A stretch of DNA of 37,951 nt from HGM10611 sp964384805 (GCA_964384805.1 CAYLLO010000009.1:1-37951); one strand, 5' to 3'. Counted from the stretch's first letter, positions 15,119-25,399 are shown. Numbers and translations are program-made. Notes: a model not told the origin generated them from the sequence alone.

Positions 15119-17530
15119 TTACTCAACTTTAGTGATATTCCAAATATTTTCGGCATATTCTTTAATTGCTCTATCAGCCGCAAATCGTCCTGCTTCACTA
15201 ATATTAATTAGAGACATGCGATTGAAACGTTCTTTATCACGGTATACTTCATCCATCTTCCAATATGTTTGCATATAACTGTCAAAATCAGCTAAACACA
15301 TATATTGATCAGCAATTCCACGATTAGTTAGTAAATAATTAGCAATATTTTCAAAACTTTTACCTGCAAAACCTTTACGTAATCTTTCAATAATATTATG
15401 AAGATTTTTACTATTATTATAATAATATGTTGAGTTATAGCCTTTTCGCCATAAATCTCCAACTTCGGTTGCGGTCATACCAAAAATAAAAATATTATCA
15501 TTGCCTACCGCATCATAAATTTCAACATTAGCTCCATCCATTGTCCCAAAAGTAACTGCCCCATTAATCATAAATTTCATATTACTAGTTCCACTAGCTT
15601 CTTTACCAGCTAAACTAATTTGTTCACTAATTTCTGAGGCTGGCATCAGTTTTTCTGCTAGCGATACACAATAATCCTCAATAAATACAACATTTAATTT
15701 TTTCTTCATAACAGGATTATTGTTAATATCTTCACTAATTTTATTGATTAATTCAATAATTTCTTTCGCATGATAATACCCAGGAGCTGCTTTAGCTCCA
15801 AAAATAAATGTTTGAGGAGTTAAATCTAAATTTGGATTTTCTTGGAGTAAATTATATAAATGTATAATTTTTAAAACATTTAATAATTGGCGTTTATATT
15901 CATGAAGTCGCTTAACTTGAACGTCAAAACGGGTTAACGGATCAATAATAACCCCTTGTTTTTTATACAATGCATTTGCAAAATCTTTTTTATTTTCGTA
16001 TTTTATTTGTTCTAAACGTTCTAATACTTTTTTGTCATCTTTGAATTTCGCAAATTTTTTTAAATTAGAAGCATCTTTATACCAATCATGTCCGATACAT
16101 TCATCAAGTAAAGCCGCAAGACGGGGATTAGATTGATGAAGCCAACGCCGGTGAGCAATACCATTTGTAACATTTGTAAATTTTTTCGGAGTATCTAAAT
16201 AGAAATCTTTGAAAACACTTCGTTTAATAATATCACTATGTAGAGCCGAAACCCCATTAACACAGTGACTTCCGACAACACTTAAATTAGCCATACGAAC
16301 TTGTCCATAGGCAATAATTTGCATTTTAGTTATCTTATCATATTCCATTGGATATTGCTGATTTAAATATGCTACATAACGACGATTAATTTCTTTAATA
16401 ATTGAATAAATTCTAGGAAGAAGTCTAGCTACTAAATCTTCATTCCAACATTCTAATGCTTCAACTAAAACCGTATGATTGGTATAAGCAACAGTATGAG
16501 TAACTTGATACCAAGCATCATCCCAACTCATTCCATGTTCATCCATTAGAATTCGCATAAGTTCTGGAACACATAATGCTGGATGAGTATCATTTATATG
16601 AATGGCAACTTTTTCACAAAGTTTAGATAAATCACCATAACGTTTTATAAAATCATCAATAATGTTTTGAACTGAAGCACTTACTAAAAAGTATTGTTGT
16701 TTAAGTCTTAGAGTCTTACCTTCATAGTGATCATCTGATGGATATAAAACTTTTGTAATTAGTTCGGCTTCTGCTGATTCTCTAACCGCTTTCGCATAAT
16801 CCCCTTGTGAGAATGATTTCATATCAAAAGTTGATAAACTACGACTTCGCCATAAACGAAGAGTTGAAATTCCTTTTGAAGCTCCTCCAGAAATTAACAT
16901 ATCATAAGGCATTGCCTCTACTTCTTCATAGTTATGGTATTTAACCTTCATTACACCATCTTCAAAATATTCATCAACATGTCCTCCGAAACGGACCTTA
17001 AGTGAGCGATCACTTCTTGGAATTAACCAAACCTCTCCTCCCGGTAACCATACATCAGGCATTTCGGTTTGCCAACCATCAACAATTTTTTGCTTAAATA
17101 ACCCGTATTCGTAACGAAGAGAGAATCCATAGGCTGGCAAATTGGATGAAGCAAGAGAATCCATAAAGCAAGCTGCTAAACGCCCAAGTCCTCCGTTACC
17201 AAGTCCAGCATCTGGTTCTTGTTCATATAATTCATCTAAATTAATTCCATATTCTTTTAAAACACTACGATATCCTTCAACTAATCCCAAATTATAAAGA
17301 TTAGTTTTTAAAGAGCGCCCCACTAAAAATTCCATGCACATATAATAGATTTGCTTAGCTTGTTGTTTTTTTACTTCCTTTTTGAAAGTCTTTTTCTTAT
17401 CCATTAGGATGTCCATCACAGTTAAACTAACCGCTTTGTACATTTGTTCAATCGAAGCATCTTGAGGAGTTACTCCGTAATAACTTGATAACTTATCCTC
17501 AAGATTCATCTGTATTTCATTTGTTGTCAT
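15119..17530 (-). CDS. glgP: Glycogen/alpha-glucan phosphorylase
   Basis: An 803-residue GT35 enzyme that releases glucose 1-phosphate from alpha-1,4-glucan ends with phosphate. The N-terminal part has EPDAGLGNGGLGRLAACFMDS, the typical substrate-binding segment. The C-terminal part has RLHEYKRQLLN and EASGTSNMKFMINGA, whose Lys carries pyridoxal phosphate, then TFGTMDGANVEI. The length matches bacterial GlgP (about 800). It is the last gene of the glycogen operon, 14 nt after glgA with GGAGG before its ATG. With the upstream synthetic genes it gives the cell both storage and mobilisation, and its product can feed glycolysis through phosphoglucomutase to the PfkA encoded next door. That metabolic link is inferred from known pathways. 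Confidence 0.97.
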   Translation of the reverse strand: MTTNEIQMNLEDKLSSYYGVTPQDASIEQMYKAVSLTVMDILMDKKKTFKKEVKKQQAKQIYYMCMEFLVGRSLKTNLYNLGLVEGYRSVLKEYGINLDELYEQEPDAGLGNGGLGRLAACFMDSLASSNLPAYGFSLRYEYGLFKQKIVDGWQTEMPDVWLPGGEVWLIPRSDRSLKVRFGGHVDEYFEDGVMKVKYHNYEEVEAMPYDMLISGGASKGISTLRLWRSRSLSTFDMKSFSQGDYAKAVRESAEAELITKVLYPSDDHYEGKTLRLKQQYFLVSASVQNIIDDFIKRYGDLSKLCEKVAIHINDTHPALCVPELMRILMDEHGMSWDDAWYQVTHTVAYTNHTVLVEALECWNEDLVARLLPRIYSIIKEINRRYVAYLNQQYPMEYDKITKMQIIAYGQVRMANLSVVGSHCVNGVSALHSDIIKRSVFKDFYLDTPKKFTNVTNGIAHRRWLHQSNPRLAALLDECIGHDWYKDASNLKKFAKFKDDKKVLERLEQIKYENKKDFANALYKKQGVIIDPLTRFDVQVKRLHEYKRQLLNVLKIIHLYNLLQENPNLDLTPQTFIFGAKAAPGYYHAKEIIELINKISEDINNNPVMKKKLNVVFIEDYCVSLAEKLMPASEISEQISLAGKEASGTSNMKFMINGAVTFGTMDGANVEIYDAVGNDNIFIFGMTATEVGDLWRKGYNSTYYYNNSKNLHNIIERLRKGFAGKSFENIANYLLTNRGIADQYMCLADFDSYMQTYWKMDEVYRDKERFNRMSLINISEAGRFAADRAIKEYAENIWNITKVE

Positions 17531-17544
17531 ATTTCCTCCGCTTT

Positions 17545-19020
17545 TTAGCCTAGAAGTTCATTATACATCTTAATGTATTCTTTGGCAGATTTTGTCCATC
17601 CAAAGTCAACACCCATTACTTTCTTAACTTTTTCTGGCCACATTTCTTGGTCATAGTAATCACTAATGGCACGCTTTAACACGATATACATTTCTTCAGC
17701 ATCAACATTATCGAACGTATAACCATTTCCTTTAACTGTGAAATCAAAAATACTATCAGCAAGCCCCCCTGTTCTTCTTACTAGGGGTACACTTCCATAA
17801 CGAGATGCAATCATTTGAGATAATCCGCATGGTTCCGCAATTGAAGGCATCAAGAAAATGTCACTTGCCGCATAAATTTTACGAGATAAATCTTGATTAA
17901 AAGCAATAATAGCACGAAGTTTATTGTTATGACGATTTTCCATATCTTTAAAGAAACCTTCATAAGCAACATCGCCAGTTCCCAAAATAATCATTTGAAT
18001 AGGTTCATTCATAATTTTCTCAAATACATCTCTCACCAAAGTGATACCTTTATGAGATACAAGGCGAGTAATCATTGCGATCATTGGAATATTTTCATCC
18101 ACTGGTAAATTTAACATTTCTTGTAGACTTGTTTTATTTTGTTTTTTAAGTTCACTTGTTTTTTTATCATATTTGACAAATAATGCTTGGTCTTTAGCTG
18201 GATTATAGAAATCTTTATCAATTCCATTTAAAATACCACGAAGTTTACCTTCGGCTTTAACTCTTAATAATTCTTCATACAATCCATGGGCTTTGTCAGG
18301 CTCTAATATTTCTTTCGCATATGTCGGAGAAACAGTACTTACATAGTTAGATGCTTCCATTGCTCCTTTCATAATATTAACACTATGATTGTATTCTAAT
18401 AAATAAGCATCATTCCAATTAATTCCAAAGACATCTTCAATAATATCTTGATCCAAACTATATTGTCCTTGATATTCAATATTATGGATTGTGAAAATAG
18501 TTTTTGTATTCATAAATCGCCACTCACCATAATAGTTAGTTCTTAAATAGACAGGAATTAAACCTGTTTGCCAATCATTCATATGGATAATATCCGGATG
18601 CATATCTAAGTGAATGATACTATCAATTACAGCCTTACTAAAGAATGCAAAACGTTCACCATCATCATAATACCCATAATAATTAGCGCGTTTAAAATAA
18701 TATTCATTATCTAAGAAATAATAGATAACCCCTTTTTCGACATATTTAAAGATTCCACAATATTGTTTTCTCCATGATAAAGACACTGTTAATTGAGAAA
18801 CATAAATTAATTTATTACGTAAATCTTTGGTAAACTTAGAATAAAGAGGTAAAAAAACAACAACATTATTTTTCTTATCATCTTCTACTTTGTTATTAAT
18901 TTCTTTATATATTTTTTGAGGTAAAGACCCAATAACATCTCCTAGTCCTCCAGAGGCAAAGAAAGGTTGACATTCAGATGCAACAATAACAATCGTTTTA
19001 TTTTCCATATTTTTATTCAT
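17545..19020 (-). CDS. glgA: Glycogen synthase (ADP-glucose, GT5)
   Basis: A 491-residue glycosyltransferase that extends alpha-1,4-glucan from ADP-glucose. FFASGGLGDVIGSLP is the N-terminal donor-site motif. Many GlgA proteins have KTGGL here; the Ser form also occurs in clostridial-type synthases, so I do not treat it as inactivation. HMNDWQTGLIPVYL, ITRLVSHKGITLV and MPSIAEPCGLSQMIASRYGSVPLVRRTGGLADSI are the other GT5 landmarks. The length is slightly above the E. coli enzyme (477). GGAG lies 9 nt before the ATG. It sits 19 nt after glgD within the operon. Confidence 0.96.
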   Translation of the reverse strand: MNKNMENKTIVIVASECQPFFASGGLGDVIGSLPQKIYKEINNKVEDDKKNNVVVFLPLYSKFTKDLRNKLIYVSQLTVSLSWRKQYCGIFKYVEKGVIYYFLDNEYYFKRANYYGYYDDGERFAFFSKAVIDSIIHLDMHPDIIHMNDWQTGLIPVYLRTNYYGEWRFMNTKTIFTIHNIEYQGQYSLDQDIIEDVFGINWNDAYLLEYNHSVNIMKGAMEASNYVSTVSPTYAKEILEPDKAHGLYEELLRVKAEGKLRGILNGIDKDFYNPAKDQALFVKYDKKTSELKKQNKTSLQEMLNLPVDENIPMIAMITRLVSHKGITLVRDVFEKIMNEPIQMIILGTGDVAYEGFFKDMENRHNNKLRAIIAFNQDLSRKIYAASDIFLMPSIAEPCGLSQMIASRYGSVPLVRRTGGLADSIFDFTVKGNGYTFDNVDAEEMYIVLKRAISDYYDQEMWPEKVKKVMGVDFGWTKSAKEYIKMYNELLG

Positions 19021-19039
19021 AAAAATTATCTCCTATTTT

Positions 19040-20152
19040 TTATACCATCATATTTTTACTTAAATAATAAGGCACTGTTTTACATCCTGATAAAGTTTGA
19101 TTATTACGGATGGTAACATTTTTATCAGTAATAACGTAGTTTAATTTAACAAATTCTCCCGTATCAGTATCTTGCATAAGAATTGAATTTTCTACAACTG
19201 CCCCTTTTCCTACTCTTACACCTCTAAATAAAATACTATTAACTACTGTTCCTTCAATTTCGCAGCCATCTGCAATATAACTGTTAACAACTTTACAATC
19301 TTGACCATACTTAGTCGGTGCTGAATCACGAACCTTTGTGTAAATAGTTTCGTTTTCCCCAAAAATTTGGTTACGGACATCGGCATTTAACATAAGCATA
19401 TTATTTTCAAAATAGCTTTCCATTGATTTTATTTTTAAATAAACTCCTTCATGACGATATCCAAACATTCTTAAACTTGTAATGTTAGGAATTAAAATAT
19501 CTTTTCTAAATGATCTAGCTCCACGAGCCATACTATCATTAATTAAATTAAACAATAATTTACGTTTAACAATCCAAGCATTAATACTAGTATTTGCAGT
19601 TTTCCCAACTTCACTCTTTAAAGTTGCATTAATTACTCGTTCTTTTTCATCAAATTCAAAACTCATATTATCTTCTAAATCTTTATTAACATAAGTTTCT
19701 TTATAGCAAATAGTAATATCCGCATTACGTTCAATGTGTTCTTTTAATGCTTTATCAAAATCAATTACGTTAACACTATCACAATCTAATAAAACAATAT
19801 GTTCTTCTTGACATTTGCTAATATAACCTAATACTGAACGTAAATAATCTAAGCGGTTTTCGGCTAAAGTTTCATTTTTATAATAACTAAACGGTGGAAA
19901 AATCATCACTCCACCATTACGACGAGATAAATCCCAATCTTTACCTGACCCAATATGATCCATTAAGGATTGATAGTTACGTTGTGTCACTACCGCAATC
20001 TTGGTAATATCGGCATTAACTAAATTAGATAATGCGAAATCAATTAAACGATAACGTCCACCAAAAGGAATTGAAGCTACCGTTCTTCTTCTTGTTAACT
20101 CATCCATTGTTTCTAAATGAGCATCTGCGAAAACAATTGCTGCTGCCAACAT
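19040..20152 (-). CDS. glgD: GlgD, regulatory/partner subunit of ADP-glucose pyrophosphorylase
   Basis: A 370-residue paralogue of GlgC. The N-terminus lacks the GGxGxRL nucleotide loop of GlgC (it reads MLAAAIVFADAHLETMDELT) but keeps RRTVASIPFGGRYRLIDFAL, WDLSRRNGGVMIFPP and a C-terminal left-handed beta-helix region (DGCEIEGTVVNSILFRGVRV). In Bacillales and streptococci, GlgD has little activity alone and forms a more active hetero-oligomer with GlgC. Its ATG shares one base with the glgC stop (TAATG), with GGAGG 10 nt upstream. Such tight coupling fits equal production of the two subunits. Confidence 0.95.
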   Translation of the reverse strand: MLAAAIVFADAHLETMDELTRRRTVASIPFGGRYRLIDFALSNLVNADITKIAVVTQRNYQSLMDHIGSGKDWDLSRRNGGVMIFPPFSYYKNETLAENRLDYLRSVLGYISKCQEEHIVLLDCDSVNVIDFDKALKEHIERNADITICYKETYVNKDLEDNMSFEFDEKERVINATLKSEVGKTANTSINAWIVKRKLLFNLINDSMARGARSFRKDILIPNITSLRMFGYRHEGVYLKIKSMESYFENNMLMLNADVRNQIFGENETIYTKVRDSAPTKYGQDCKVVNSYIADGCEIEGTVVNSILFRGVRVGKGAVVENSILMQDTDTGEFVKLNYVITDKNVTIRNNQTLSGCKTVPYYLSKNMMV

Positions 20153-21351
20153 TATTCTTGTTCCTCCTTACCCGCTTCTAAGTTACATCCTCCCGGAAGA
20201 ACTTTTCCAGCTTTAATATTACATTCACGTCCAATTAAAGCGATTTTAACATCATTTGATTTTTCGTTACCGATTACTGAGTTTTCACCAATAACTACTT
20301 TTTCATCAATAATACTATAATTAATGATTGCCCCATCTTTAATTTCTACATCAGCAAAAATCACACTATCTATGACTTTAGCCCCTTTTCCAATTTTAAC
20401 ATTAGAGCCAATTACACTATTAATAACTGTACCTTCAATAATAGTTCCTCCTGAAACTAAAGAGTTGGCAATTTTCGCATTTTCCCCAACATATTGTGGT
20501 TGAACCCCCATATTACGAGAATAAATTTTCCAGAAAGGATCATAAATATCAAAAGCTGGAGTATCTCCGATTAAATCCATATTGGCACTCCATAAACTAT
20601 CTATTGTTCCAACATCTTTCCAATATCCTTTAAATGGATAAGCCACCATCTTACAGCCATCATTTAACATATTAGGAATGATGTTTTTACCAAAATCGTT
20701 ACTTGAAGCTGGATTAGCCTCATCAGCAATTAAATATTCACGAAGTTTTTCGGTTTTAAATAAATAAATTCCCATAGAAGCTTGATCATTTTTAGGTTGT
20801 GCTGGTTTTTCCTCAAATTCAGTAATAGTCATATCAGCATCAGTATTCATAATTCCGAAACGACTTGCTTCTTTCATTGGAACGGTTAATGTTGCGATAG
20901 TACAATCAGCCCCTTTTTCAATATGATATTCTAACATTTCGTTATAATCCATTTTATAAATGTGATCACCTGATAAAATCAATACATGATCAGGGTGATA
21001 ACTTTCAATGAAATTTAAATTTTGATAAATGGCATTAGCAGTTCCCTTATACCAGTCAGAACTATTTTTACCTTGATATGGTGGTAAAATATGAACTCCT
21101 CCATATAAACGGTCTAAATCCCATGGTTGTCCATTGCCAATATAATCATTCAAAATTAATGGTTGATATTGGGTTAAAACTCCAACTGTATCAATATTAG
21201 AATTGGTACAATTTGAAAGTGGAAAATCAATAATACGATATTTTGCACCAAAAGAAACTGCTGGTTTAGCAACTTTGGTTGTTAAAGCCAATAATCTACT
21301 ACCTTGTCCGCCAGCTAATAACATAGCAATACATTTTTTATGTTTGTACAT
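20152..21351 (-). CDS. glgC: Glucose-1-phosphate adenylyltransferase (ADP-glucose pyrophosphorylase)
   Basis: A 399-residue enzyme making ADP-glucose from ATP and glucose 1-phosphate, the committed step of bacterial glycogen synthesis. LLAGGQGSRLLALT is the nucleotide-binding loop. KPAVSFGAKYRIIDFPLSNC, GTANAIYQNL, ILSGDHIYKMDY (metal site) and FEEKPAQPK (sugar site) follow in the usual order, then a beta-helix domain with repeated hexapeptides (GGTIIEGTVINSVIGSNVKI). Length is normal for Gram-positive GlgC (about 380-400). It starts 4 nt after glgB with AAAGG upstream. Confidence 0.97.
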   Translation of the reverse strand: MYKHKKCIAMLLAGGQGSRLLALTTKVAKPAVSFGAKYRIIDFPLSNCTNSNIDTVGVLTQYQPLILNDYIGNGQPWDLDRLYGGVHILPPYQGKNSSDWYKGTANAIYQNLNFIESYHPDHVLILSGDHIYKMDYNEMLEYHIEKGADCTIATLTVPMKEASRFGIMNTDADMTITEFEEKPAQPKNDQASMGIYLFKTEKLREYLIADEANPASSNDFGKNIIPNMLNDGCKMVAYPFKGYWKDVGTIDSLWSANMDLIGDTPAFDIYDPFWKIYSRNMGVQPQYVGENAKIANSLVSGGTIIEGTVINSVIGSNVKIGKGAKVIDSVIFADVEIKDGAIINYSIIDEKVVIGENSVIGNEKSNDVKIALIGRECNIKAGKVLPGGCNLEAGKEEQE

Positions 21352-21355
21352 ACTT

Positions 21356-23188
21356 TTATTTTACCTTTCTTAAATATATTCCACAAAGTGGTGGTATTTT
21401 TAATATCATCGTGCCATTTTCAACGTGTATTCGTTTTTTATTAGGCTTACTAGCCCCTCCATACTTGACATCGTCACTATGGAATAAAATTTCATAATCC
21501 CCATCTCCCACATAAACATAATAATTATCCCAAAATTTATTACTAAAATTAAGAATTACAATAATTTCTTTTCCCTTCTTATTCTTACGTTTGTAAGAAT
21601 ATATATTATGATCAGCGTCGTTCGCATTAATCCATTCAAAACCAGACCAACTATCATCTATTTCATAAAGTTCTGAATGTTTTTGATAAAAATGATTTAA
21701 TTCCGCATTAAAGGTTTGAATTTTTTGATGACTATCATAAGCTAGTAATAACCAGTCAATTTCTCGATCATCTCGCCATTCAATAAACTGACCAATTTCA
21801 CCTCCCATAAACATTAACTTTTTCCCAGGAGTACTGATCATATACATCATATAAGTTCTTAAACCAGCAAATTTTTCCTCATACGTACCTGGCATTCTAT
21901 TAATGAGAGATAATTTTCCATGAACCACCTCATCATGTGATAATGGCAAAATAAATTTTTCATTAAAAGCATACGTTAATTGAAAAGTTAATTTATGGTG
22001 ATGGTATTGTTTAAATATTGGATCTACTTTAACATATGCTAAAGTATCATTCATCCAGCCCATATTCCACTTATAATCAAACCCTAAACCGCCATTTACT
22101 GGTGCTCCAGTAATATTTGGATATGTTGTTGCCTCTTCTGCTATTGTAATAACCCCTGGATATAATTTATGAATAACCGCATTTAACTTTTGAATAAAGG
22201 CCACGGCTTCTAAGTTAATATTCGTTCCTAAATTATTAGGGTGCCATTCCCCTTCAGATTTACAATAATCCAAGTATAACATTGATGATACCGCATCAAC
22301 TCTTAATCCATCAATATGATATTCTTCTAGTAGATAAATTGCTGAAGAAACTAGGAAGCTTTGAATTTCATTACGTCCATAATCAAAACATCTTGTCCCC
22401 CAACCTTTATGTTCTCTTCTTGTTGGATCTGGATGTTCATAAAGACATTTTCCGTCAAATTCGTATAACCCGTGAGCATCTTTACAAAAATGTCCAGGTA
22501 CCCAATCAACAATTACCCCAATTCCCGAATTATGCATAATATCAACAAAACATCTAAAATCATCGGGAGTTCCATATCGTGAGGTTATACCGAAAAATCC
22601 TGTTACTTGATATCCCCAAGATTTATCAAAAGGAAACTCATTGATTGGCATAATTTCAATATGCGTATACCCCATTTTTTGAACATATTCAACTAACTCA
22701 ATAGCTATCTTTTTATAATCAAAAAAATTACCATCGGAATAAGTTCGCCAAGAACCTAAATTTAATTCATATATATTCATTGGTTTATTTAAGCATATTC
22801 CCCGTTTTTTCATCCATTTATGATCGGTAAATTCATATTTACCAAGACTATATACTTTGGATGCAACTTTAGGTCGAAGTTCAAAATGATACGCATATGG
22901 ATCTGATTTATTTATCCAGTGATTATTTTGAGTCATAATTGCATACTGATAACAATCAAATTCTAAAACTCCTTCAATAAGTAACTCCCATACTCCATCG
23001 GAAATTTTATTCATTGGATGTTTAGTATGATCCCAATTATTAAAATCACCTATAACAGATACCTTTAAAGCATTAGGTGCCCAAACTCGAAAGATTGTTT
23101 TACCTTCTAATATATGTGAACCTAAATATTTATATGCATAATAGTTAGTTCCTTGGTGAAAATAAAATAATCCTAAATCATTTTTCAT
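21356..23188 (-). CDS. glgB: 1,4-alpha-glucan branching enzyme
   Basis: A 610-residue GH13 enzyme that makes alpha-1,6 branches. Residues about 20-120 are a CBM48 module (TIFRVWAPNALKVSVIGDFNNW). The barrel domain shows GVIVDWVPGHF, HIDGLRVDAVSSMLY (nucleophile Asp), ITIAEEAT (acid/base Glu) and LPLSHDEVVHGK (stabilising Asp), the GlgB-specific pattern. It lacks the extra N1 domain of the E. coli protein (728 residues), as many Gram-positive enzymes do. It is the first gene of the glycogen operon. GGGG lies about 8 nt before the ATG, behind an extended -10 promoter. Confidence 0.97.
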   Translation of the reverse strand: MKNDLGLFYFHQGTNYYAYKYLGSHILEGKTIFRVWAPNALKVSVIGDFNNWDHTKHPMNKISDGVWELLIEGVLEFDCYQYAIMTQNNHWINKSDPYAYHFELRPKVASKVYSLGKYEFTDHKWMKKRGICLNKPMNIYELNLGSWRTYSDGNFFDYKKIAIELVEYVQKMGYTHIEIMPINEFPFDKSWGYQVTGFFGITSRYGTPDDFRCFVDIMHNSGIGVIVDWVPGHFCKDAHGLYEFDGKCLYEHPDPTRREHKGWGTRCFDYGRNEIQSFLVSSAIYLLEEYHIDGLRVDAVSSMLYLDYCKSEGEWHPNNLGTNINLEAVAFIQKLNAVIHKLYPGVITIAEEATTYPNITGAPVNGGLGFDYKWNMGWMNDTLAYVKVDPIFKQYHHHKLTFQLTYAFNEKFILPLSHDEVVHGKLSLINRMPGTYEEKFAGLRTYMMYMISTPGKKLMFMGGEIGQFIEWRDDREIDWLLLAYDSHQKIQTFNAELNHFYQKHSELYEIDDSWSGFEWINANDADHNIYSYKRKNKKGKEIIVILNFSNKFWDNYYVYVGDGDYEILFHSDDVKYGGASKPNKKRIHVENGTMILKIPPLCGIYLRKVK

Positions 23189-23216
23189 ATAAAATACCCC
23201 ATAATAATCTAATCGT

Positions 23217-23225
23217 ATTATACCA
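23217..23225 (-). promoter_or_regulatory. Extended -10 promoter of the glycogen operon
   Basis: TGGTATAAT on the minus strand fits TGnTATAAT. The best -35 is a weak TGGAAA 17 nt upstream. It lies about 28 nt before the glgB start. No catabolite-repression (cre) palindrome was recognised. Confidence 0.65.
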
Positions 23226-23261
23226 CAACTTAGAATTTATTTCCAGTTGATAATAAAAATA

Positions 23262-23298
23262 AAAAAAGGATTTGGCTAAAAAACACAAAACCTTTTTT
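23262..23298. terminator. Terminator after queA
   Basis: AAAAAAGGATTT pairs with AAAACCTTTTTT (11 of 12) around a 13-nt loop, giving T-runs on both strands. It lies about 10 nt after the queA stop. Confidence 0.65.
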
Positions 23299-23307
23299 AT
23301 TGGTAAA

Positions 23308-24333
23308 TTATTTTATAAACATTGCATCTCCAAAGGAGAAAAAACGATATTTATTATCGATAGCTTCTTGATAAGCCTCCATTATTAATTCTTTAGTAGC
23401 AAAGGCTGATACAAGCATAATCAAGGTTGATTTCGGCAAATGAAAATTAGTAATCAGCGCATCAACTGCTTTAAATGTATATGGTGGATAAATAAAAATA
23501 TTAGTATCTTCACTAGCTTCTCTAAATTCACCATATTTATTATAAATCGCTTCTAACGTTCTAGTTGAGGTTGTACCTACACTTATGATTCTTTTTCCTG
23601 CTTTTTTGGCTTTATTTAAAGCCTCAGCAGTCTCTTTAGTCATTTTATAATACTCACTATGCATATGATGTTCTTCAACAGTATCTACCATTACTGGACG
23701 GAAAGTTCCTAATCCAACATGTAATGTCACATACTCAATTTGAACTTTTTTAGCTTGTAATTTGGCTAGCAATTCTTTAGTAAAATGAAGTCCTGCAGTA
23801 GGAGCAGCTGCTGAACCATAATCTTTAGCATAAACAGTTTGATAACGTGATTGATCATCTAATTTTTCATGAATATATGGAGGAAGTGGCATTAGTCCAA
23901 TTTGTTCTAAAATTTCTAAGAAAATTCCTTCATAATGCATTTTAAATTTACGCATACCATCTTCCCCTATTTCAATACATTCCGCTCTTAAAGCTCCGTT
24001 ATTAAAATTAATAATCGTACCTAATTTAACTCTTTTAGCTGGTCTAGTTAATGATGTCCAAATATTTTTTTCAACTTCTTTTAATAATAGCACTTCAATA
24101 TATGCATCTGTATCTTCTTTATGTCCATAAATTCTAGAAGGAATAACCTTGGTATCATTTAATACCAAAACATCTTGTTCTCCTAAATAATCTAAAATAT
24201 CTCCAAAATGTTTATGTTCGATAGTTTTATTTATTTTATCAACAATCATCAGCCGAGATTCGGTTCTATTTTTTAAAGGAGTCTGAGCTATTAACTCTTC
24301 AGGTAAGTGATAATCAAATTCTTCAAGTCTCAT
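23308..24333 (-). CDS. queA: S-adenosylmethionine:tRNA ribosyltransferase-isomerase
   Basis: A 341-residue enzyme of queuosine synthesis that transfers and isomerises the ribosyl part of SAM onto preQ1 in tRNA to give epoxyqueuosine. It starts FDYHLPEELIAQTPLKNRTESRL, with VLNDTKVIPSRIYGHK, GSAAAPTAGLHFTKELL and the late LITNFHLPKSTLIMLVSAF, all hallmarks of QueA. Length is normal (about 340-350). Its ATG overlaps the ruvB stop (ATGA) and lies behind GGAGG, so the two are translated from one mRNA. Confidence 0.97.
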   Translation of the reverse strand: MRLEEFDYHLPEELIAQTPLKNRTESRLMIVDKINKTIEHKHFGDILDYLGEQDVLVLNDTKVIPSRIYGHKEDTDAYIEVLLLKEVEKNIWTSLTRPAKRVKLGTIINFNNGALRAECIEIGEDGMRKFKMHYEGIFLEILEQIGLMPLPPYIHEKLDDQSRYQTVYAKDYGSAAAPTAGLHFTKELLAKLQAKKVQIEYVTLHVGLGTFRPVMVDTVEEHHMHSEYYKMTKETAEALNKAKKAGKRIISVGTTSTRTLEAIYNKYGEFREASEDTNIFIYPPYTFKAVDALITNFHLPKSTLIMLVSAFATKELIMEAYQEAIDNKYRFFSFGDAMFIK

Positions 24334-25331
24334 AACATTCCTCCTTGTTTAATGTTTAAATGTTCATAAGCTTTTTCCGTAGCCACACGCCCTCTCGGAC
24401 TTCTAATAATAAATCCCTCTTGAAGAAGGTATGGTTCATTAACATCTTCTAAGGTAACAGTTTCTTCCGAAATTGTTGCTGCTAAAGCCTCAAGTCCAAC
24501 TGGACCACCTTTAAAACGTTCAATTAAGACTTGTAAATAACGACGATCAGTATCATCTAAACCAACTTTATCAATATTTAATTTATTCAAAGCATAATCG
24601 GTAGTTTCTTTATTAATTATTTCATCATTTGCGTATTGTGCAAAATCACGAATTCTTCTAAACAATCTATTGGCTATACGCGGGGTTCCTCGTGATCTTC
24701 TCGCAAGTTCAGTTGAAGCCTCATCTTCAATTGGAAATTCAAAAATTCTAGCAGTTCTTTGAATTATTTGTTTTAATTCGTCGATACTATAATACTTTAA
24801 TTGATGAACAATTCCAAAACGATCTCTTAAAGGAGATGTTAAATCACCAAAACGGGTTGTTGCTCCCACTAAAGTAAAAGGTGGCAAATCAATCCGAAGG
24901 GTTGAGGCAGCAGTATCTTTTCCAATAACAATGTCAATTGCAAAATCCTCCATTGCTGAATAAAGAATTTCTTCAATTACTTTAGGAATTCGATGAATTT
25001 CATCAATGAACAAAACATCACCTGCTTCAAGTGATGATAATATCGCAGCTAAATCCCCTGGACGATTAATAGCTGGTCCTGTAGTCACTTTAACTTTGGT
25101 TCCCATTTCATTGGCAATTACATAAGCAAGAGTTGTTTTACCTAATCCTGGAGGTCCATACAATAAAACGTGATCAAGCGATTCATTTCGTTTTTTAGCC
25201 GTCGTAATATAAACCTTTAACATTTCTTTCAATTCTAATTGTCCAACATATTCAGTTAATCTTTGAGGGCGAAGATTAAGTTCTGCTTCATCCCCTGATA
25301 TTACATGTTGATCTAAGATTTTTTCTGACAT
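24330..25331 (-). CDS. ruvB: Holliday junction branch migration ATPase RuvB
   Basis: A 333-residue AAA+ motor. LRPQRLTEYVGQ opens the domain, LLYGPPGLGKTTLA is Walker A, VLFIDEIHR is Walker B, and LVGATTRFGDLTSPLRDRFGI holds sensor 1 and the arginine finger region. The C-terminal winged helix ends in GFIIRSPRGRVATEKAYEHL. It drives branch migration of Holliday junctions together with RuvA. It stops with TGA, which supports the standard genetic code here. A clear promoter is not seen in the 68-nt divergent gap; AGGAAAGAG precedes the start. Confidence 0.97.
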   Translation of the reverse strand: MSEKILDQHVISGDEAELNLRPQRLTEYVGQLELKEMLKVYITTAKKRNESLDHVLLYGPPGLGKTTLAYVIANEMGTKVKVTTGPAINRPGDLAAILSSLEAGDVLFIDEIHRIPKVIEEILYSAMEDFAIDIVIGKDTAASTLRIDLPPFTLVGATTRFGDLTSPLRDRFGIVHQLKYYSIDELKQIIQRTARIFEFPIEDEASTELARRSRGTPRIANRLFRRIRDFAQYANDEIINKETTDYALNKLNIDKVGLDDTDRRYLQVLIERFKGGPVGLEALAATISEETVTLEDVNEPYLLQEGFIIRSPRGRVATEKAYEHLNIKQGGML

Positions 25332-25348
25332 ATATACGCTCTCTTTCC

Positions 25349-25377
25349 TTGAATTATTAAGCTTATTTTGATATAAT
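25349..25377 (+). promoter_or_regulatory. ruvA promoter
   Basis: TTGAAT (25349-25354), a 17-nt spacer and TATAAT (25372-25377), followed by AGAGGTGA 4 nt before the ruvA ATG. It lies in the short gap between the divergent ruvB and ruvA. Confidence 0.75.
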
Positions 25378-25399
25378 AAAGTTAACTAGAGGTGATTTT

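Noticed and set aside
17545..19020. Inactive glycogen synthase because Lys of KTGGL is replaced (ASGGL)
   Set aside because: The Ser variant occurs in other Gram-positive GlgA proteins and all other motifs are intact.
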